This document shows positions 51,971-62,238 of a stretch of 64,000 nucleotides of DNA, piece by piece. The stretch is from positions 1 to 64,000 of IMG/VR virus record IMGVR_UViG_3300020183_000065. One strand, 5' to 3'. Every line of letters begins with the position of its first letter. Positions within the stretch are counted from its first letter, which is position 1. Source of the stretch: a virus. The translations under genes and the position numbers were made by a program. The notes under the pieces are model-generated. The model worked only from the letters and a program-made list of their open reading frames with translations. It was not told where the DNA came from and searched no databases.

Positions 51971-53809
51971 ATGGCTGAAAAGAAAATATCGTACACAACT
52001 AGGGATTTCCAGGGTATAAGAACGGAACTAATAAATTTTACCAGAACTTACTACCCAGACCTTATCCAAAACTTCAACGACGCTGGTATTTTTTCAGTTA
52101 TGTTGGATTTAAACGCGGCTGTAACTGACAATCTACAATTTCAGATCGATAGGAGTATTCAAGAAACAGTTTTACAATACGCTCAACAAAAATCATCAGT
52201 ATATAATATAGCAAGAACATACGGTTTAAAAATTCCAGGACAAAGACCCTCAGTCGCTTTGGTTGATTTTTCAATCATTGTCCCAGCTTTTGGTGATAGT
52301 GAAGATTTAAGATACTGTGGTATTCTAAGGAGGGGTTCACAAGTAAGTGGTGCTGGACAACCATTTGAGACGGTTTATGATATTGATTTTTCTTCACCAG
52401 TAAATTCAGAAGGATCTCCCAATAGATTAAAGGTTCCGAACTTTGATTCAAATGGAACACTAATTAATTATACAATAACAAAGAGGGAAGTTGTTGTTAA
52501 TGGTATTACAAAGGTTTTTAAACGAGTTATAACAGCTAATGATGTTAGACCATTTTTTGAGTTGTTTTTACCTGAAAAAAATGTGTTAGGTGTAACTAGT
52601 GTTTTACTTAAAGACGGAACACAATATAATACAATACCACAACCACAAGAATTTTTAGGATTGGATAATAGATGGTATGAGGTCAAAGCTTTAGCTGAGG
52701 ATCGAGTTTTTATTGAGGACCCAACAAAGGTTTCCGATCAACCAGGTGTTAAAGTTGGGAGATACATAACAACAAATACTAAATTTATAACAGAATATAC
52801 ACCAGAAGGTTTTTTAAAAATGACATTTGGTGGAGGTAGTATATCAGCCGAAGAACAATTACGTGAATTTGCTAGAAACGGGTCTTATTTTGATTTAAAC
52901 AAGTATTCAAATAACTTAGGTCTTGGGTCAGCTTTAAAATCAAATACGACACTATTCATTCAGTACAGAATTGGTGGAGGTCAAGCCACAAATTTAGGGT
53001 CAAATGTTATTACCCAAATTGGTACCGTATCGTTTTCAGTAAACGGACCGTCAGAAAGTGTTAACAGGTCCGTAATAAATTCATTAACATGTAACAATGT
53101 TACAGCAGCTATTGGTGGAGCTAACCAACCAACAATTGAGGAGGTTAGACAATATGTCTCATTTAATTTTGCGGCACAAAATAGAGCCGTTACAATTAAT
53201 GATTACGAATCAATACTCAGAACAATGCCATCACAATTTGGAGCTCCAGCTAAAGTATCCGTGTTGGAGGAAAATAATAAGATTAAAATAAAGATGTTGT
53301 CGTATGATACCGAAGGTAATCTAACTGATAACATTTCAAACACAATAAAAACAAACATAGCTAATTATTTGTCAAATTATAGAATGATAAATGATTACAT
53401 TTCGATTGAATCAGCTAGTCCTATCGACCTGGGTATTGAAGTTGATGTTGTGTTAGACTCAACACAAAATCAAGGATCGTTAATTAGTAGAACTATTGAT
53501 ATTATTAGTAATTATTTTAGTCCACTAAATCAACAATTGGGTAGGAACATTAATGTGTCCGAAATAAGAAGATTAATACAAAGTGAAAACGGGGTTATTA
53601 GTATATCAGATATCAGGTTCTTTAATAAAGTTGGGGGTCAGTACTCGTCTAACCAAACATCACAAAGATATTCCAACCCAACAACCAAACAAATTGAGTT
53701 GATAGCTGACACCATATTCGCTGAACCAAGTCAAATATACCAAGTAAGGTATCCAAATAAGGATATATCAGTTAGAGTTCTTAATTTTAAGAACATTAAT
53801 TTCTCTTGA
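51971..53809 (+). CDS. gp6: Baseplate wedge protein, gp6-like (baseplate J)
   Basis: The 612-residue protein begins ISYTTRDFQGIRTELINFTR, has FNDAGIFSVMLDLNAAVTDN and DRSIQETVLQYAQQKSSVYN, and later AAQNRAVTINDYESILRTMP. These are the marks of gp6 of T4 and of the baseplate J family. The length fits T4 gp6 (660). It probably forms the wedge dimer together with gp25 and the following large protein, and builds the inner ring of the baseplate. Confidence 0.92.
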   Translation: MAEKKISYTTRDFQGIRTELINFTRTYYPDLIQNFNDAGIFSVMLDLNAAVTDNLQFQIDRSIQETVLQYAQQKSSVYNIARTYGLKIPGQRPSVALVDFSIIVPAFGDSEDLRYCGILRRGSQVSGAGQPFETVYDIDFSSPVNSEGSPNRLKVPNFDSNGTLINYTITKREVVVNGITKVFKRVITANDVRPFFELFLPEKNVLGVTSVLLKDGTQYNTIPQPQEFLGLDNRWYEVKALAEDRVFIEDPTKVSDQPGVKVGRYITTNTKFITEYTPEGFLKMTFGGGSISAEEQLREFARNGSYFDLNKYSNNLGLGSALKSNTTLFIQYRIGGGQATNLGSNVITQIGTVSFSVNGPSESVNRSVINSLTCNNVTAAIGGANQPTIEEVRQYVSFNFAAQNRAVTINDYESILRTMPSQFGAPAKVSVLEENNKIKIKMLSYDTEGNLTDNISNTIKTNIANYLSNYRMINDYISIESASPIDLGIEVDVVLDSTQNQGSLISRTIDIISNYFSPLNQQLGRNINVSEIRRLIQSENGVISISDIRFFNKVGGQYSSNQTSQRYSNPTTKQIELIADTIFAEPSQIYQVRYPNKDISVRVLNFKNINFS

Positions 53810-53859
53810 TAATTTATTTTTTAATAAATAAGACTATTTTTTGAAAATAGGAAATAAAC

Positions 53860-53867
53860 TATTTATC
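53860..53867 (+). promoter_or_regulatory. TATTTATC octamer, candidate late promoter element
   Basis: It ends 13 nt before the ATG at 53881. A 7-bp hairpin (53834 to 53850) without a T run precedes it. Confidence 0.5.
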
Positions 53868-53880
53868 AAAAAAAGACTTA

Positions 53881-56800
53881 ATGCCTAAATCATACAGAAT
53901 ACGAACACAAGTAGGTGTTGACAAACACATCAACCTTAAGTTAGAACAGGATTTTGAAACATTGGAAATCTTATCATTAAAGATTAACCAAAGCGATGTA
54001 TACACTAGAATATGTTCTGATTATGGGGTTATCGTTGGACGAGTATTTGTTAATGGGGGTTATGGGTTACCAAACGCTAAAGTATCTTTATTTATCCCAA
54101 TGGAAGATTTGGATGAATTAAATCCGGTGGTTTCTGAATTATATCCATATAAAACATTATCGACATTAAATGAAAACGGTTATAGGTATAATTTATTACC
54201 GAAAGAACCATCATATCCAGGACACTCAGCTACCGGGACATTCCCAACAAAGGAAGAAGTTCTTATTGATCAAACAACTATAGAAGTTTATGACAAATAC
54301 TACAAATTTACAGTAAAAACAAACGATAGTGGTGATTACATGATATTTGGTGTACCAACAGGTAGTCAAACAATTTTTATGGATGTTGATTTATCCGATA
54401 TGGGATGTTTTTCATTGTCACCACAAGATTTAATAAGAACCGGTCAAGCTACCGAAACACAATTAAATGGTACAACATTTAAAACATCCACGGATTTAAA
54501 TGAATTACCACAAATAAAAACATTAAATAAAATTGTGGAAGTCTCACCATTATGGGGAGAAGATGATGTTTGTCAAATTGGTATCACTAGAGTTGACTTT
54601 GATTTAACAACTGAAAGTAGTGTTAAGATTGAACCAACAGCTATTTTTATGGGTTCAGTTGTTTCAACATCAAACGATGATTACTTGAGTGTTGGTTGTA
54701 CACCAAAACTAGACATGGGTAATCTTTGTGATTTAGTTTCCGGTCCCGGACAAATACTATCAATTCGACAAACAATAAATGTTGATGAGTTCGGTGACCC
54801 AATACTAGAACAATATGTTTTAGAAAATGATGGTAAAATTATTGATGAAAACGGAACATGGTTAGCTAACTTACCAATGAATTTGGATTATATAACCACA
54901 GACGAATTCGGAAATCAGGTATTTTCAAACGATCCAAACATAGGAATACCAACAAAGTCAAAATATAGATTTAAAATTAAATGGCAAAACGAAACCGGAA
55001 ATAATAACAATTTTGTTAGAGCTAATTACTTAGTTCCAAATATTAGGGAATACGGGTGGACCAGTAATATTGACCCATCAAATACAGTATTGGTAACTTA
55101 CACCTCAAATATACCAGTACCTGATTACGAAGATAGTTTAACTATTGTTGGTTCCGGAGATATTTTAGGTCCAGTTGTGACATCAAACGTATTAACATTT
55201 AGTGTCTTTATACAATCAAATCCCCTATCTAGCCAGTCACCATATGGTGGTGACCCAACTTTAGGTATTACCGGGTTAACAAACAATAATGTTGTGAATA
55301 TTATTTTTACACCGATTGACCCCACCTTACCAGCTACAATAACATACCCAGGTGGATCATTAGGTCCAGTAACATTTACAATACCATCTAACACAATATC
55401 AACCGTTTGGGGTCCCTTTATTCAAGGGGGGTTAGTTAGTGACACAACAACTAACGTACAATCATATACTGTGGAAATCGGACCATCAGCTTTGGGACCA
55501 TGGACATTATATTCAGGCAGTTTGAATTCTATACCAATAAACGTAGGACAATTTATTAGAATAACACCAACAGCTATTGATATAAGTCAACCACAACAGG
55601 TCGTATACAGTTTTGGTAATCAAAATTACTTTGATTACATAAGATCGTATGCTTTTAGTTTAGATTGGGATGATTATGTTGATAAAAATGTAGCTATAAA
55701 CTGCGAAGACACATTTTACCAATTTCACTATAATAAAGTTTATACTATTTCATCTTTTATTGACAGATATAAAAAAGGTAAAAACAAAGATAGACACTTA
55801 GGTATTAAAGAAATTACAGACAGGAGATGTCAAACAGAAAATAATAAATTTCCAGTAAACGACCTACAAAGAAATTTTGATTTTATTGAATTTGTGGTAC
55901 AGTTACTTTTAAACATATTAACACTACCAATTATTGTTTTAATAACAGTAGCTCATTTTGTTATTGTTTCTTGGCCGGTTTTAAAATGGGTGGTATCTGT
56001 TGGAATACCAGCTTGGTTGGGTTATCAAATCGCTCAAGCTATTGGTACCGCGATATACGCTTTCCCAGCGATATTCATAGTGATACCACAAATTATTACC
56101 GCTATTTTATACATCGCTTTATTAGTGTTTTTTATTGTGTATATAATACCAAGAATGATTAATTGGAATACATTTAATAGAATTGGATTACCAATGTTAA
56201 CATATCCCGATTGTGACGCTTGTCCATGTGATACATTATTAGCTAATTTGGATGAACCTGATAGTGATTTGGGTGAAGGTATTGTTGATACAAATAATTC
56301 ATTTTTGGCTGATACAACAGCTTCATATAATTACCAGGACCCAACAAAACCGTGTAACCCAAGAAACCCATATCAAAATAGAATTGATGAGGACGATCCT
56401 GAAAAATCGTTTGAGTCCGCGGCACAATTTTATCAATTATTTTCCGGTATTGATAGATTAGGTAACCCAAGAAGAGGAATAACAGCTTTTTTAACTGATT
56501 GTAAAACACCGGCTTCTGAGTGGGGTTACCCAATAACCGAACACTGGCCAAATAAATTAAATAGTTTTAATTTAAGAGATAAATTCTTTAGAAGTAAAAA
56601 CTTTATAAGAACATACGTTAATAACTCAACCGATTATTTTGAGGATCAACCATTAGTTATCGTTGTCGACTGGGATATGTACAACGCTTTCCAAGCGGGT
56701 GAAATGATGACTTTTCAAAACCCAAGAATGTCTGGGGACTTATATCGACTTACCGGATTGACAGACTCAACTGGGGGGACTATATATAATCAGTTTAATT

Positions 56801-59661
56801 GTCGATCAATAACTGGAACAACATTATCAGAAGGATTACATAATGTAACGATTGAGTACGCTAACAGATCATCGTTCCCAGGTGAACCACCAAACAAGTC
56901 CGTAACTATACAAATAAGTGCTTCAACAGATAATGGTAGTTATAGATTTCCTAGTGATATGGAATATTTTCAAGTAATAACTGGGATGTCCGTCTCTAAT
57001 TTCTTATCAATGTCAAATGAAACAAATTCATCATTTTTCCCAAAAGAATATTTGGGTCACATAATTAAATGGAGGTATGAGGAGTATGGTACTGGAAACG
57101 AAAAGTATGAACAACAAGCTAGAGCTATAGATAATTACGCTGATTCACAAAATCTAGGAATAATAATATTAACAAGAGGTGTGGATCCATATACAGACAG
57201 ACAATTAATAAAATATGAACTAGGTACTTTATTTGGTAAAGCAGCTAATCAGGTTAGTGTAACCGGTTACTATAAGTTAAATTACCCAATAAGGAGATAT
57301 ACAACAGGTAGTAATTTTACACCAGTTAGACACAACATACCAACAAATATAAATTACCAATCAGCTTCTGGTGGTAGGAGTCCATACCATAAATCATTTA
57401 GTTACACACCAGATTTTACAATGTTCACCCAGTACACAAATACCGGATCGACATTACCATATTATTATTCATCTTTGGACTGGGAAAATTCTGGACTTGA
57501 AATGAGACAAGTTCTACCGTACTTTTCATCAGGAAGACTAGCCGATTTAAGTGACCAACCATATACAGGAATAGAACCAACTTATTTTGATTCAAATAGT
57601 ATGGTCGATTTTAACGCTGGTGGTGCTGAACGAAATGTATTACCATTTAGGGGTGTTACTAGTGAAATATTGTCACTAGATAATAGTGGTGTGTGTGGTA
57701 GCACCGCTGATGCTTGGTTACCGTCGAACTTTAGTGATTCAAGTTTTAATTATTATAATTATGGATCCGGAATAGTTTACGTTGGGGGTGGATCATACTT
57801 GGCCTCAACAGGTACTTATTTGGGTGATATTTCAGCCGACGCTGACGGTTCTGGTCCGTGGACACCACCACCCGGAACGTCGTACTTAGCACAAAATCCA
57901 ATCCCACATGATAGTATTAGATCTGACTCAAACAACTATAAAGCACAAACAAATACAATATGGTATTTAAATTCACCAGCGTACATTAGTTATTATGAAG
58001 TACCGTCTGGGGATTGCTCAACACCCGGATGTACAACTAATAATGGAGCTTGGTGTTTAAATTGTGACACAAGTTCGGTTAAAGGTGTAAACTTTAATGA
58101 TAGATTTGGTTTAGTCATGAGAAGTGACAGGTTACCAACCTCAACAAAGTTAGAATCTAAAGGACCATTTAAATCTGGATACGATGGTGATCCATACACT
58201 AAATTTGTACTACACGAAAATAATTCATTTATATATTATAAAATACCAGATGATGGTCTTTGTGACACGATATTTCAGTATGAATTACAAAGTGATGAAC
58301 CTAGTGGTAATCTAAGTGATTCAGATATACCAGAGTCCCTAGCTTCTAGTTTAACTTGTGAAGGGATGACAGAACTATCTTGTTATGAGGGGTATGGTAC
58401 CGGATTTACAGTTAATGAAACTTGTGCTGAAGAGGATAAAGTTATAAATGGGTGTTATTATCTGTTAAATCAACCATATGTATCCAGTATTGGTAGTGAC
58501 ATTACTTTATTTTTAGAGTGGAAAGCTAGATTTAGAATTATGTACGCTGCTTGTCGAGGCGTATTTTCACATATGTTCCAAAATAACTGGGTTAACGGTA
58601 CTCTATATATGCCAACATTTAATAAATTAACACTGTATGATCAGTTTGGGGACTTTACCGATTACAAATATTGTGAGGAATTGATTACATATAATACAGC
58701 TAGTAATAGTTTCTTCTATAGATCAAGTCCATATAATGGAACATCATTTATTGGGTCACAAAACACAAGCCCAGGTGATAATTCTGTGAATAATAGACAA
58801 ATAAAATCACCAACCACATTAATGGATTTAGGTAAAAGAGATGCGTTTATTTCTTTTATATGTTCTAATTCTGAATTTAGTGGTGAGTATTTATCCGATA
58901 CACTAACCAGTTCATCTTACAACGATTCGTCATTAGTATTACAACTAGGTATTATATCAAGATTGGTTAATTCTACATGGTTAAATCAATTGTTCAACAC
59001 CAATGACGCGTCAGTACAACAGTATTTCTCGAGAACAGGATCTAGAATTGATGGTGATATTGCACAATCAATGTCAATAAATTCTGAATACAAAATAAAC
59101 CCATTTGTTGGATCAAACTATCCTGATCAGTTTATTTGGGTTGGGGTCGATTCAGTGAATAAACCAGTTTTTGGTGTATTTTACAACACAAGTGAACAAC
59201 AATATAAAAATAGGAGAGCTTTATCACCTGGTTACAAAATTTATAACTTCTCACCACTATTACAAGATTTAATACCATATACCAGTACACAAGAAGTACC
59301 ACTTTATCGTTGGATATTAAATGACAATAATACAATTTTTGGTAATGAATTTAATACCTGGGACACATCTTGGGTCTCTGGAACCAGTAAGTTACCTTCC
59401 AGGAAATACCAATCACTAGATACTGATAGTAATATTTCACCATATAATTATTTCCAAACATCAACAATGACATCAACACCACCAAATTTAAAATACGGAT
59501 TTATTACAAATATAAATTCATCCGGTAATCCAGTGTTAAATGGTTCACCATTACAGAATAGATTTGTTGTGGGTGCTCCGTATCATTTTTATTTCGGATT
59601 AAAAAATGGTAAAACAGCTGTTAATAGATTTATAAAATTATATGTAAATACCAATGACTAA
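53881..59661 (+). CDS. Giant baseplate-module protein with a carboxypeptidase-regulatory-like domain and membrane segments
   Basis: The 1926-residue protein begins with IRTQVGVDKHINLKLEQDFE. Residues 49 to 180 contain GVIVGRVFVNGGYGLPNAKV and NDSGDYMIFGVPTGSQTIFM, which match a carboxypeptidase regulatory or transthyretin-like beta domain. Residues about 668 to 757 are a run of hydrophobic stretches (IEFVVQLLLNILTLPIIVLI, then VIVSWPVLKWVVSVGIPAWL and IVIPQIITAILYIALLVFFI), probably three to four transmembrane helices, followed by a cysteine cluster (DCDACPCD). This is unusual in a tail protein. The rest is beta rich with many Tyr, Asn and Ser. It stands where T4 has gp7. The membrane part may enter the host membrane at injection, which is a hypothesis. 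Confidence 0.6.
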   Translation: MPKSYRIRTQVGVDKHINLKLEQDFETLEILSLKINQSDVYTRICSDYGVIVGRVFVNGGYGLPNAKVSLFIPMEDLDELNPVVSELYPYKTLSTLNENGYRYNLLPKEPSYPGHSATGTFPTKEEVLIDQTTIEVYDKYYKFTVKTNDSGDYMIFGVPTGSQTIFMDVDLSDMGCFSLSPQDLIRTGQATETQLNGTTFKTSTDLNELPQIKTLNKIVEVSPLWGEDDVCQIGITRVDFDLTTESSVKIEPTAIFMGSVVSTSNDDYLSVGCTPKLDMGNLCDLVSGPGQILSIRQTINVDEFGDPILEQYVLENDGKIIDENGTWLANLPMNLDYITTDEFGNQVFSNDPNIGIPTKSKYRFKIKWQNETGNNNNFVRANYLVPNIREYGWTSNIDPSNTVLVTYTSNIPVPDYEDSLTIVGSGDILGPVVTSNVLTFSVFIQSNPLSSQSPYGGDPTLGITGLTNNNVVNIIFTPIDPTLPATITYPGGSLGPVTFTIPSNTISTVWGPFIQGGLVSDTTTNVQSYTVEIGPSALGPWTLYSGSLNSIPINVGQFIRITPTAIDISQPQQVVYSFGNQNYFDYIRSYAFSLDWDDYVDKNVAINCEDTFYQFHYNKVYTISSFIDRYKKGKNKDRHLGIKEITDRRCQTENNKFPVNDLQRNFDFIEFVVQLLLNILTLPIIVLITVAHFVIVSWPVLKWVVSVGIPAWLGYQIAQAIGTAIYAFPAIFIVIPQIITAILYIALLVFFIVYIIPRMINWNTFNRIGLPMLTYPDCDACPCDTLLANLDEPDSDLGEGIVDTNNSFLADTTASYNYQDPTKPCNPRNPYQNRIDEDDPEKSFESAAQFYQLFSGIDRLGNPRRGITAFLTDCKTPASEWGYPITEHWPNKLNSFNLRDKFFRSKNFIRTYVNNSTDYFEDQPLVIVVDWDMYNAFQAGEMMTFQNPRMSGDLYRLTGLTDSTGGTIYNQFNCRSITGTTLSEGLHNVTIEYANRSSFPGEPPNKSVTIQISASTDNGSYRFPSDMEYFQVITGMSVSNFLSMSNETNSSFFPKEYLGHIIKWRYEEYGTGNEKYEQQARAIDNYADSQNLGIIILTRGVDPYTDRQLIKYELGTLFGKAANQVSVTGYYKLNYPIRRYTTGSNFTPVRHNIPTNINYQSASGGRSPYHKSFSYTPDFTMFTQYTNTGSTLPYYYSSLDWENSGLEMRQVLPYFSSGRLADLSDQPYTGIEPTYFDSNSMVDFNAGGAERNVLPFRGVTSEILSLDNSGVCGSTADAWLPSNFSDSSFNYYNYGSGIVYVGGGSYLASTGTYLGDISADADGSGPWTPPPGTSYLAQNPIPHDSIRSDSNNYKAQTNTIWYLNSPAYISYYEVPSGDCSTPGCTTNNGAWCLNCDTSSVKGVNFNDRFGLVMRSDRLPTSTKLESKGPFKSGYDGDPYTKFVLHENNSFIYYKIPDDGLCDTIFQYELQSDEPSGNLSDSDIPESLASSLTCEGMTELSCYEGYGTGFTVNETCAEEDKVINGCYYLLNQPYVSSIGSDITLFLEWKARFRIMYAACRGVFSHMFQNNWVNGTLYMPTFNKLTLYDQFGDFTDYKYCEELITYNTASNSFFYRSSPYNGTSFIGSQNTSPGDNSVNNRQIKSPTTLMDLGKRDAFISFICSNSEFSGEYLSDTLTSSSYNDSSLVLQLGIISRLVNSTWLNQLFNTNDASVQQYFSRTGSRIDGDIAQSMSINSEYKINPFVGSNYPDQFIWVGVDSVNKPVFGVFYNTSEQQYKNRRALSPGYKIYNFSPLLQDLIPYTSTQEVPLYRWILNDNNTIFGNEFNTWDTSWVSGTSKLPSRKYQSLDTDSNISPYNYFQTSTMTSTPPNLKYGFITNINSSGNPVLNGSPLQNRFVVGAPYHFYFGLKNGKTAVNRFIKLYVNTND

Positions 59662-59662
59662 T

Positions 59663-61408
59663 ATGGGTGTAGATACAACAACAAATATAATATTAGGTAG
59701 TCTTAGATACTCATCATCACCAAACGTGAATGATGAGATTGACATTTCATTAACACAAAATACCAAAGAAATTGTTGATTTTGATAGAATTGTTGATTTA
59801 AGTTTAGAAACTGTTTACGATAATGAACGACAGTCGTCAACAGTATTTAGACCATCCACCAAATTTACGGTCGTATTTAAAAACACTTTTAGTGGTAGCA
59901 CCACCTACAAACCGTATAAAAATAATTTGTATTATACAAACCCAATTAACAACGCTTCATCACAGATATTGTCCTCTAGTCCAAATACTGTTCCATGGGA
60001 AGGATATCCACAATATCAAGAATTTGATTTTATCAGGACTGACAACAACGTTGTTGGTTACACCACCCCACCAAACAACCACTTAAATTTTTTAAACAAA
60101 AGTGCTACAACATATAATTGGACACACTATGTGAGCTATCCATTTCAGAATGATTACACAAAACAAATGTACTCCGTTGACTACGACACGTCAACATCTT
60201 GGTCATGGACTGTTAGTGATGGGATACCATATTTAATAACTTTAGGTAGTAATTTGAATGGTAGAAACATAAAGTTTAGATCACCAGTTAAACATGGTTT
60301 AAATGTCGGTGAATACGTTAAACTATCAACGAACTATAATGGTGAATCAATATTTAAAGTAACTAGATTAGGTGATTCAGGTTATGGTAGTGAGGAGTAT
60401 GTTTTTAATATTAAAAACGTTGGTTTTACCGGAACAACATTTCTAACAAATAATTCAGGGATATTTAAACGAGTTATAAGTAAATCAAATGAAAGTGAAA
60501 CAACCTCAAAATACTATGTTAGGGTACATAAAATAATAACAAATAGTAATCAAGCTGTATTAGTTAAATCAGGTTTTGAACAAAACATATTCAAAGACAC
60601 AATAAAGGACGAGATAGCTATATTAACACCAAACAACCAACAAAGAAGTTCAATTAAAGAGGGGTCACAATCCTACACACTATCATTCAATACCGACATT
60701 GATATAAACCCACTTAGGGATAACCAAAATAGACCCATAAGTAGGTTATATTTTACAACATTATGGAAAGGATTTTTTGGCTGGACAAAAAATTTGAAAC
60801 AAGGATGGGAGTTTAACATGTCATTGGTTAATAACCAACCAAATTCTTGGTGGGACACATTCAACCTACTGTCAAACACAACAATATCTGAGGGCAATTA
60901 TTCATCAAATACATTACCACCCGAAAATCCATTTTATTATAATCAAGATTTGATTTCCGGAGATACACTAGACGGTGACTTCTGTGAGTGGAACGATTAT
61001 GAACAAACTGAAAGATTGGTATCTAGGTATTGTCACAAGATAAGATTTAATAATAATTGGTTTTATTTAACCAATGACAACCAACAAACCAACCAATTCG
61101 GATATTATTACTACCCACATAACGAAATAGTAATAAGGGAATTTTCAGACTATATCGAAGAAAGTCTAGTTGAAAACATCGTCGGTCTACCTGACTATAG
61201 TTTCTATTCCAATTTATCAAACGGGTTTAGATGGAGAGATTTATATCAATACGGATTTATTGATCAAAACAATATTGGGGTTGATTACCCCTTTACAAAT
61301 GGTAAACATTATCCGTTTGTGAATACAATTTTTAGAATAATTCCAGAAGGAACTAATGTTAAAAACATAAATGAAATTCAAGACCCATTAATAGATGATT
61401 GTGAATAA
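59663..61408 (+). CDS. Large virion protein of unknown function
   Basis: I chose the ATG at 59663, directly after the previous stop (TAATATG), rather than the one at 59654 that overlaps the previous gene; the product has 581 residues. It is Asn, Ser, Thr and Tyr rich and mostly beta, with TSKYYVRVHKIITNSNQAVL and LYFTTLWKGFFGWTKNLKQG. No known domain is recognised. The order of genes and composition make a peripheral baseplate or fibre component likely. Its end overlaps the next gene by 14 nt. Confidence 0.55.
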   Translation: MGVDTTTNIILGSLRYSSSPNVNDEIDISLTQNTKEIVDFDRIVDLSLETVYDNERQSSTVFRPSTKFTVVFKNTFSGSTTYKPYKNNLYYTNPINNASSQILSSSPNTVPWEGYPQYQEFDFIRTDNNVVGYTTPPNNHLNFLNKSATTYNWTHYVSYPFQNDYTKQMYSVDYDTSTSWSWTVSDGIPYLITLGSNLNGRNIKFRSPVKHGLNVGEYVKLSTNYNGESIFKVTRLGDSGYGSEEYVFNIKNVGFTGTTFLTNNSGIFKRVISKSNESETTSKYYVRVHKIITNSNQAVLVKSGFEQNIFKDTIKDEIAILTPNNQQRSSIKEGSQSYTLSFNTDIDINPLRDNQNRPISRLYFTTLWKGFFGWTKNLKQGWEFNMSLVNNQPNSWWDTFNLLSNTTISEGNYSSNTLPPENPFYYNQDLISGDTLDGDFCEWNDYEQTERLVSRYCHKIRFNNNWFYLTNDNQQTNQFGYYYYPHNEIVIREFSDYIEESLVENIVGLPDYSFYSNLSNGFRWRDLYQYGFIDQNNIGVDYPFTNGKHYPFVNTIFRIIPEGTNVKNINEIQDPLIDDCE

Positions 61409-62237
61409 GTATAAAATTTTAAGGGACAATATCGATAATCAAATAAATATTCCAATCGAGATGAGTTGGGATTTTATGGGTCGAGATCAAAGCGTTGAGG
61501 AGTATGAAACCGAAATGGTTAAAGAAGTGATAGGTGTAGCTAAAGATTTTGAAACCGTGAGATTTAGCCATGACGAATGGAATCTAGTGATATCAACACC
61601 ATTATTTACCATTAACAAGATAGCTACACAAATCTACCATAATTTTAACTTCTATAAAGATTTACAATCTATAACTGCTACAACCGTAACATCTAGTGAT
61701 TGGGGACCAAGTTATGTGTACGAAGATTTTAGTCCACAAGAAATCTATTATTTTAAAAAACCATTTACAAAGTCATTCTTTAAATTGGATTTATATGATA
61801 CTAACGATGAAAAAAATCAAAAAATATATTTGACAATTATAATCCCCGTACAACAAGGATTAACTGAGTCGGTATCAATAAACCCACTACAACCAAACGT
61901 TAATATAAAAAAACCACAATTTGTACTGGATTATATTGGGGACAAAGAAGGTTTTTTTATTTACTGGTTAAGAGATCGATCATACATTGACATTGACGAA
62001 TTTTATATGTCAGCTAAATTTTTTGACGCGAAACTAGGAACCTTTGTTAGAATGACAAACAAACCACAAAGTTCAATAACCCCGAATAAATTTAATTTTG
62101 ATAATGGACAATATTTTTACTATAAGGTCAAATTAGATTATGATGAAAAAACATATAGAGTTTTTAGAACTGATAACGGAACAAGATGTGGGATATTAAT
62201 AAACCAGATTAATTGGTATGAATACGTAAACCCTTAA
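61395..62237 (+). CDS. Virion protein of unknown function
   Basis: The 280-residue product has IEMSWDFMGRDQSVEEYETE and EVIGVAKDFETVRFSHDEW near the start and ends with a beta-rich domain with FNFDNGQYFYYKVKLDYDEK. It may be an adapter between baseplate and fibres. No family was recognised. It overlaps the previous gene by 14 nt and is one base from the next, so these genes are cotranscribed. Confidence 0.5.
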   Translation: MIVNKYKILRDNIDNQINIPIEMSWDFMGRDQSVEEYETEMVKEVIGVAKDFETVRFSHDEWNLVISTPLFTINKIATQIYHNFNFYKDLQSITATTVTSSDWGPSYVYEDFSPQEIYYFKKPFTKSFFKLDLYDTNDEKNQKIYLTIIIPVQQGLTESVSINPLQPNVNIKKPQFVLDYIGDKEGFFIYWLRDRSYIDIDEFYMSAKFFDAKLGTFVRMTNKPQSSITPNKFNFDNGQYFYYKVKLDYDEKTYRVFRTDNGTRCGILINQINWYEYVNP

Positions 62238-62238
62238 T

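Noticed and set aside
53812-53850. Terminator after the gp6-like gene
   Set aside because: The hairpins there are short and AT only, and no T run follows; read-through into the next gene is more likely.
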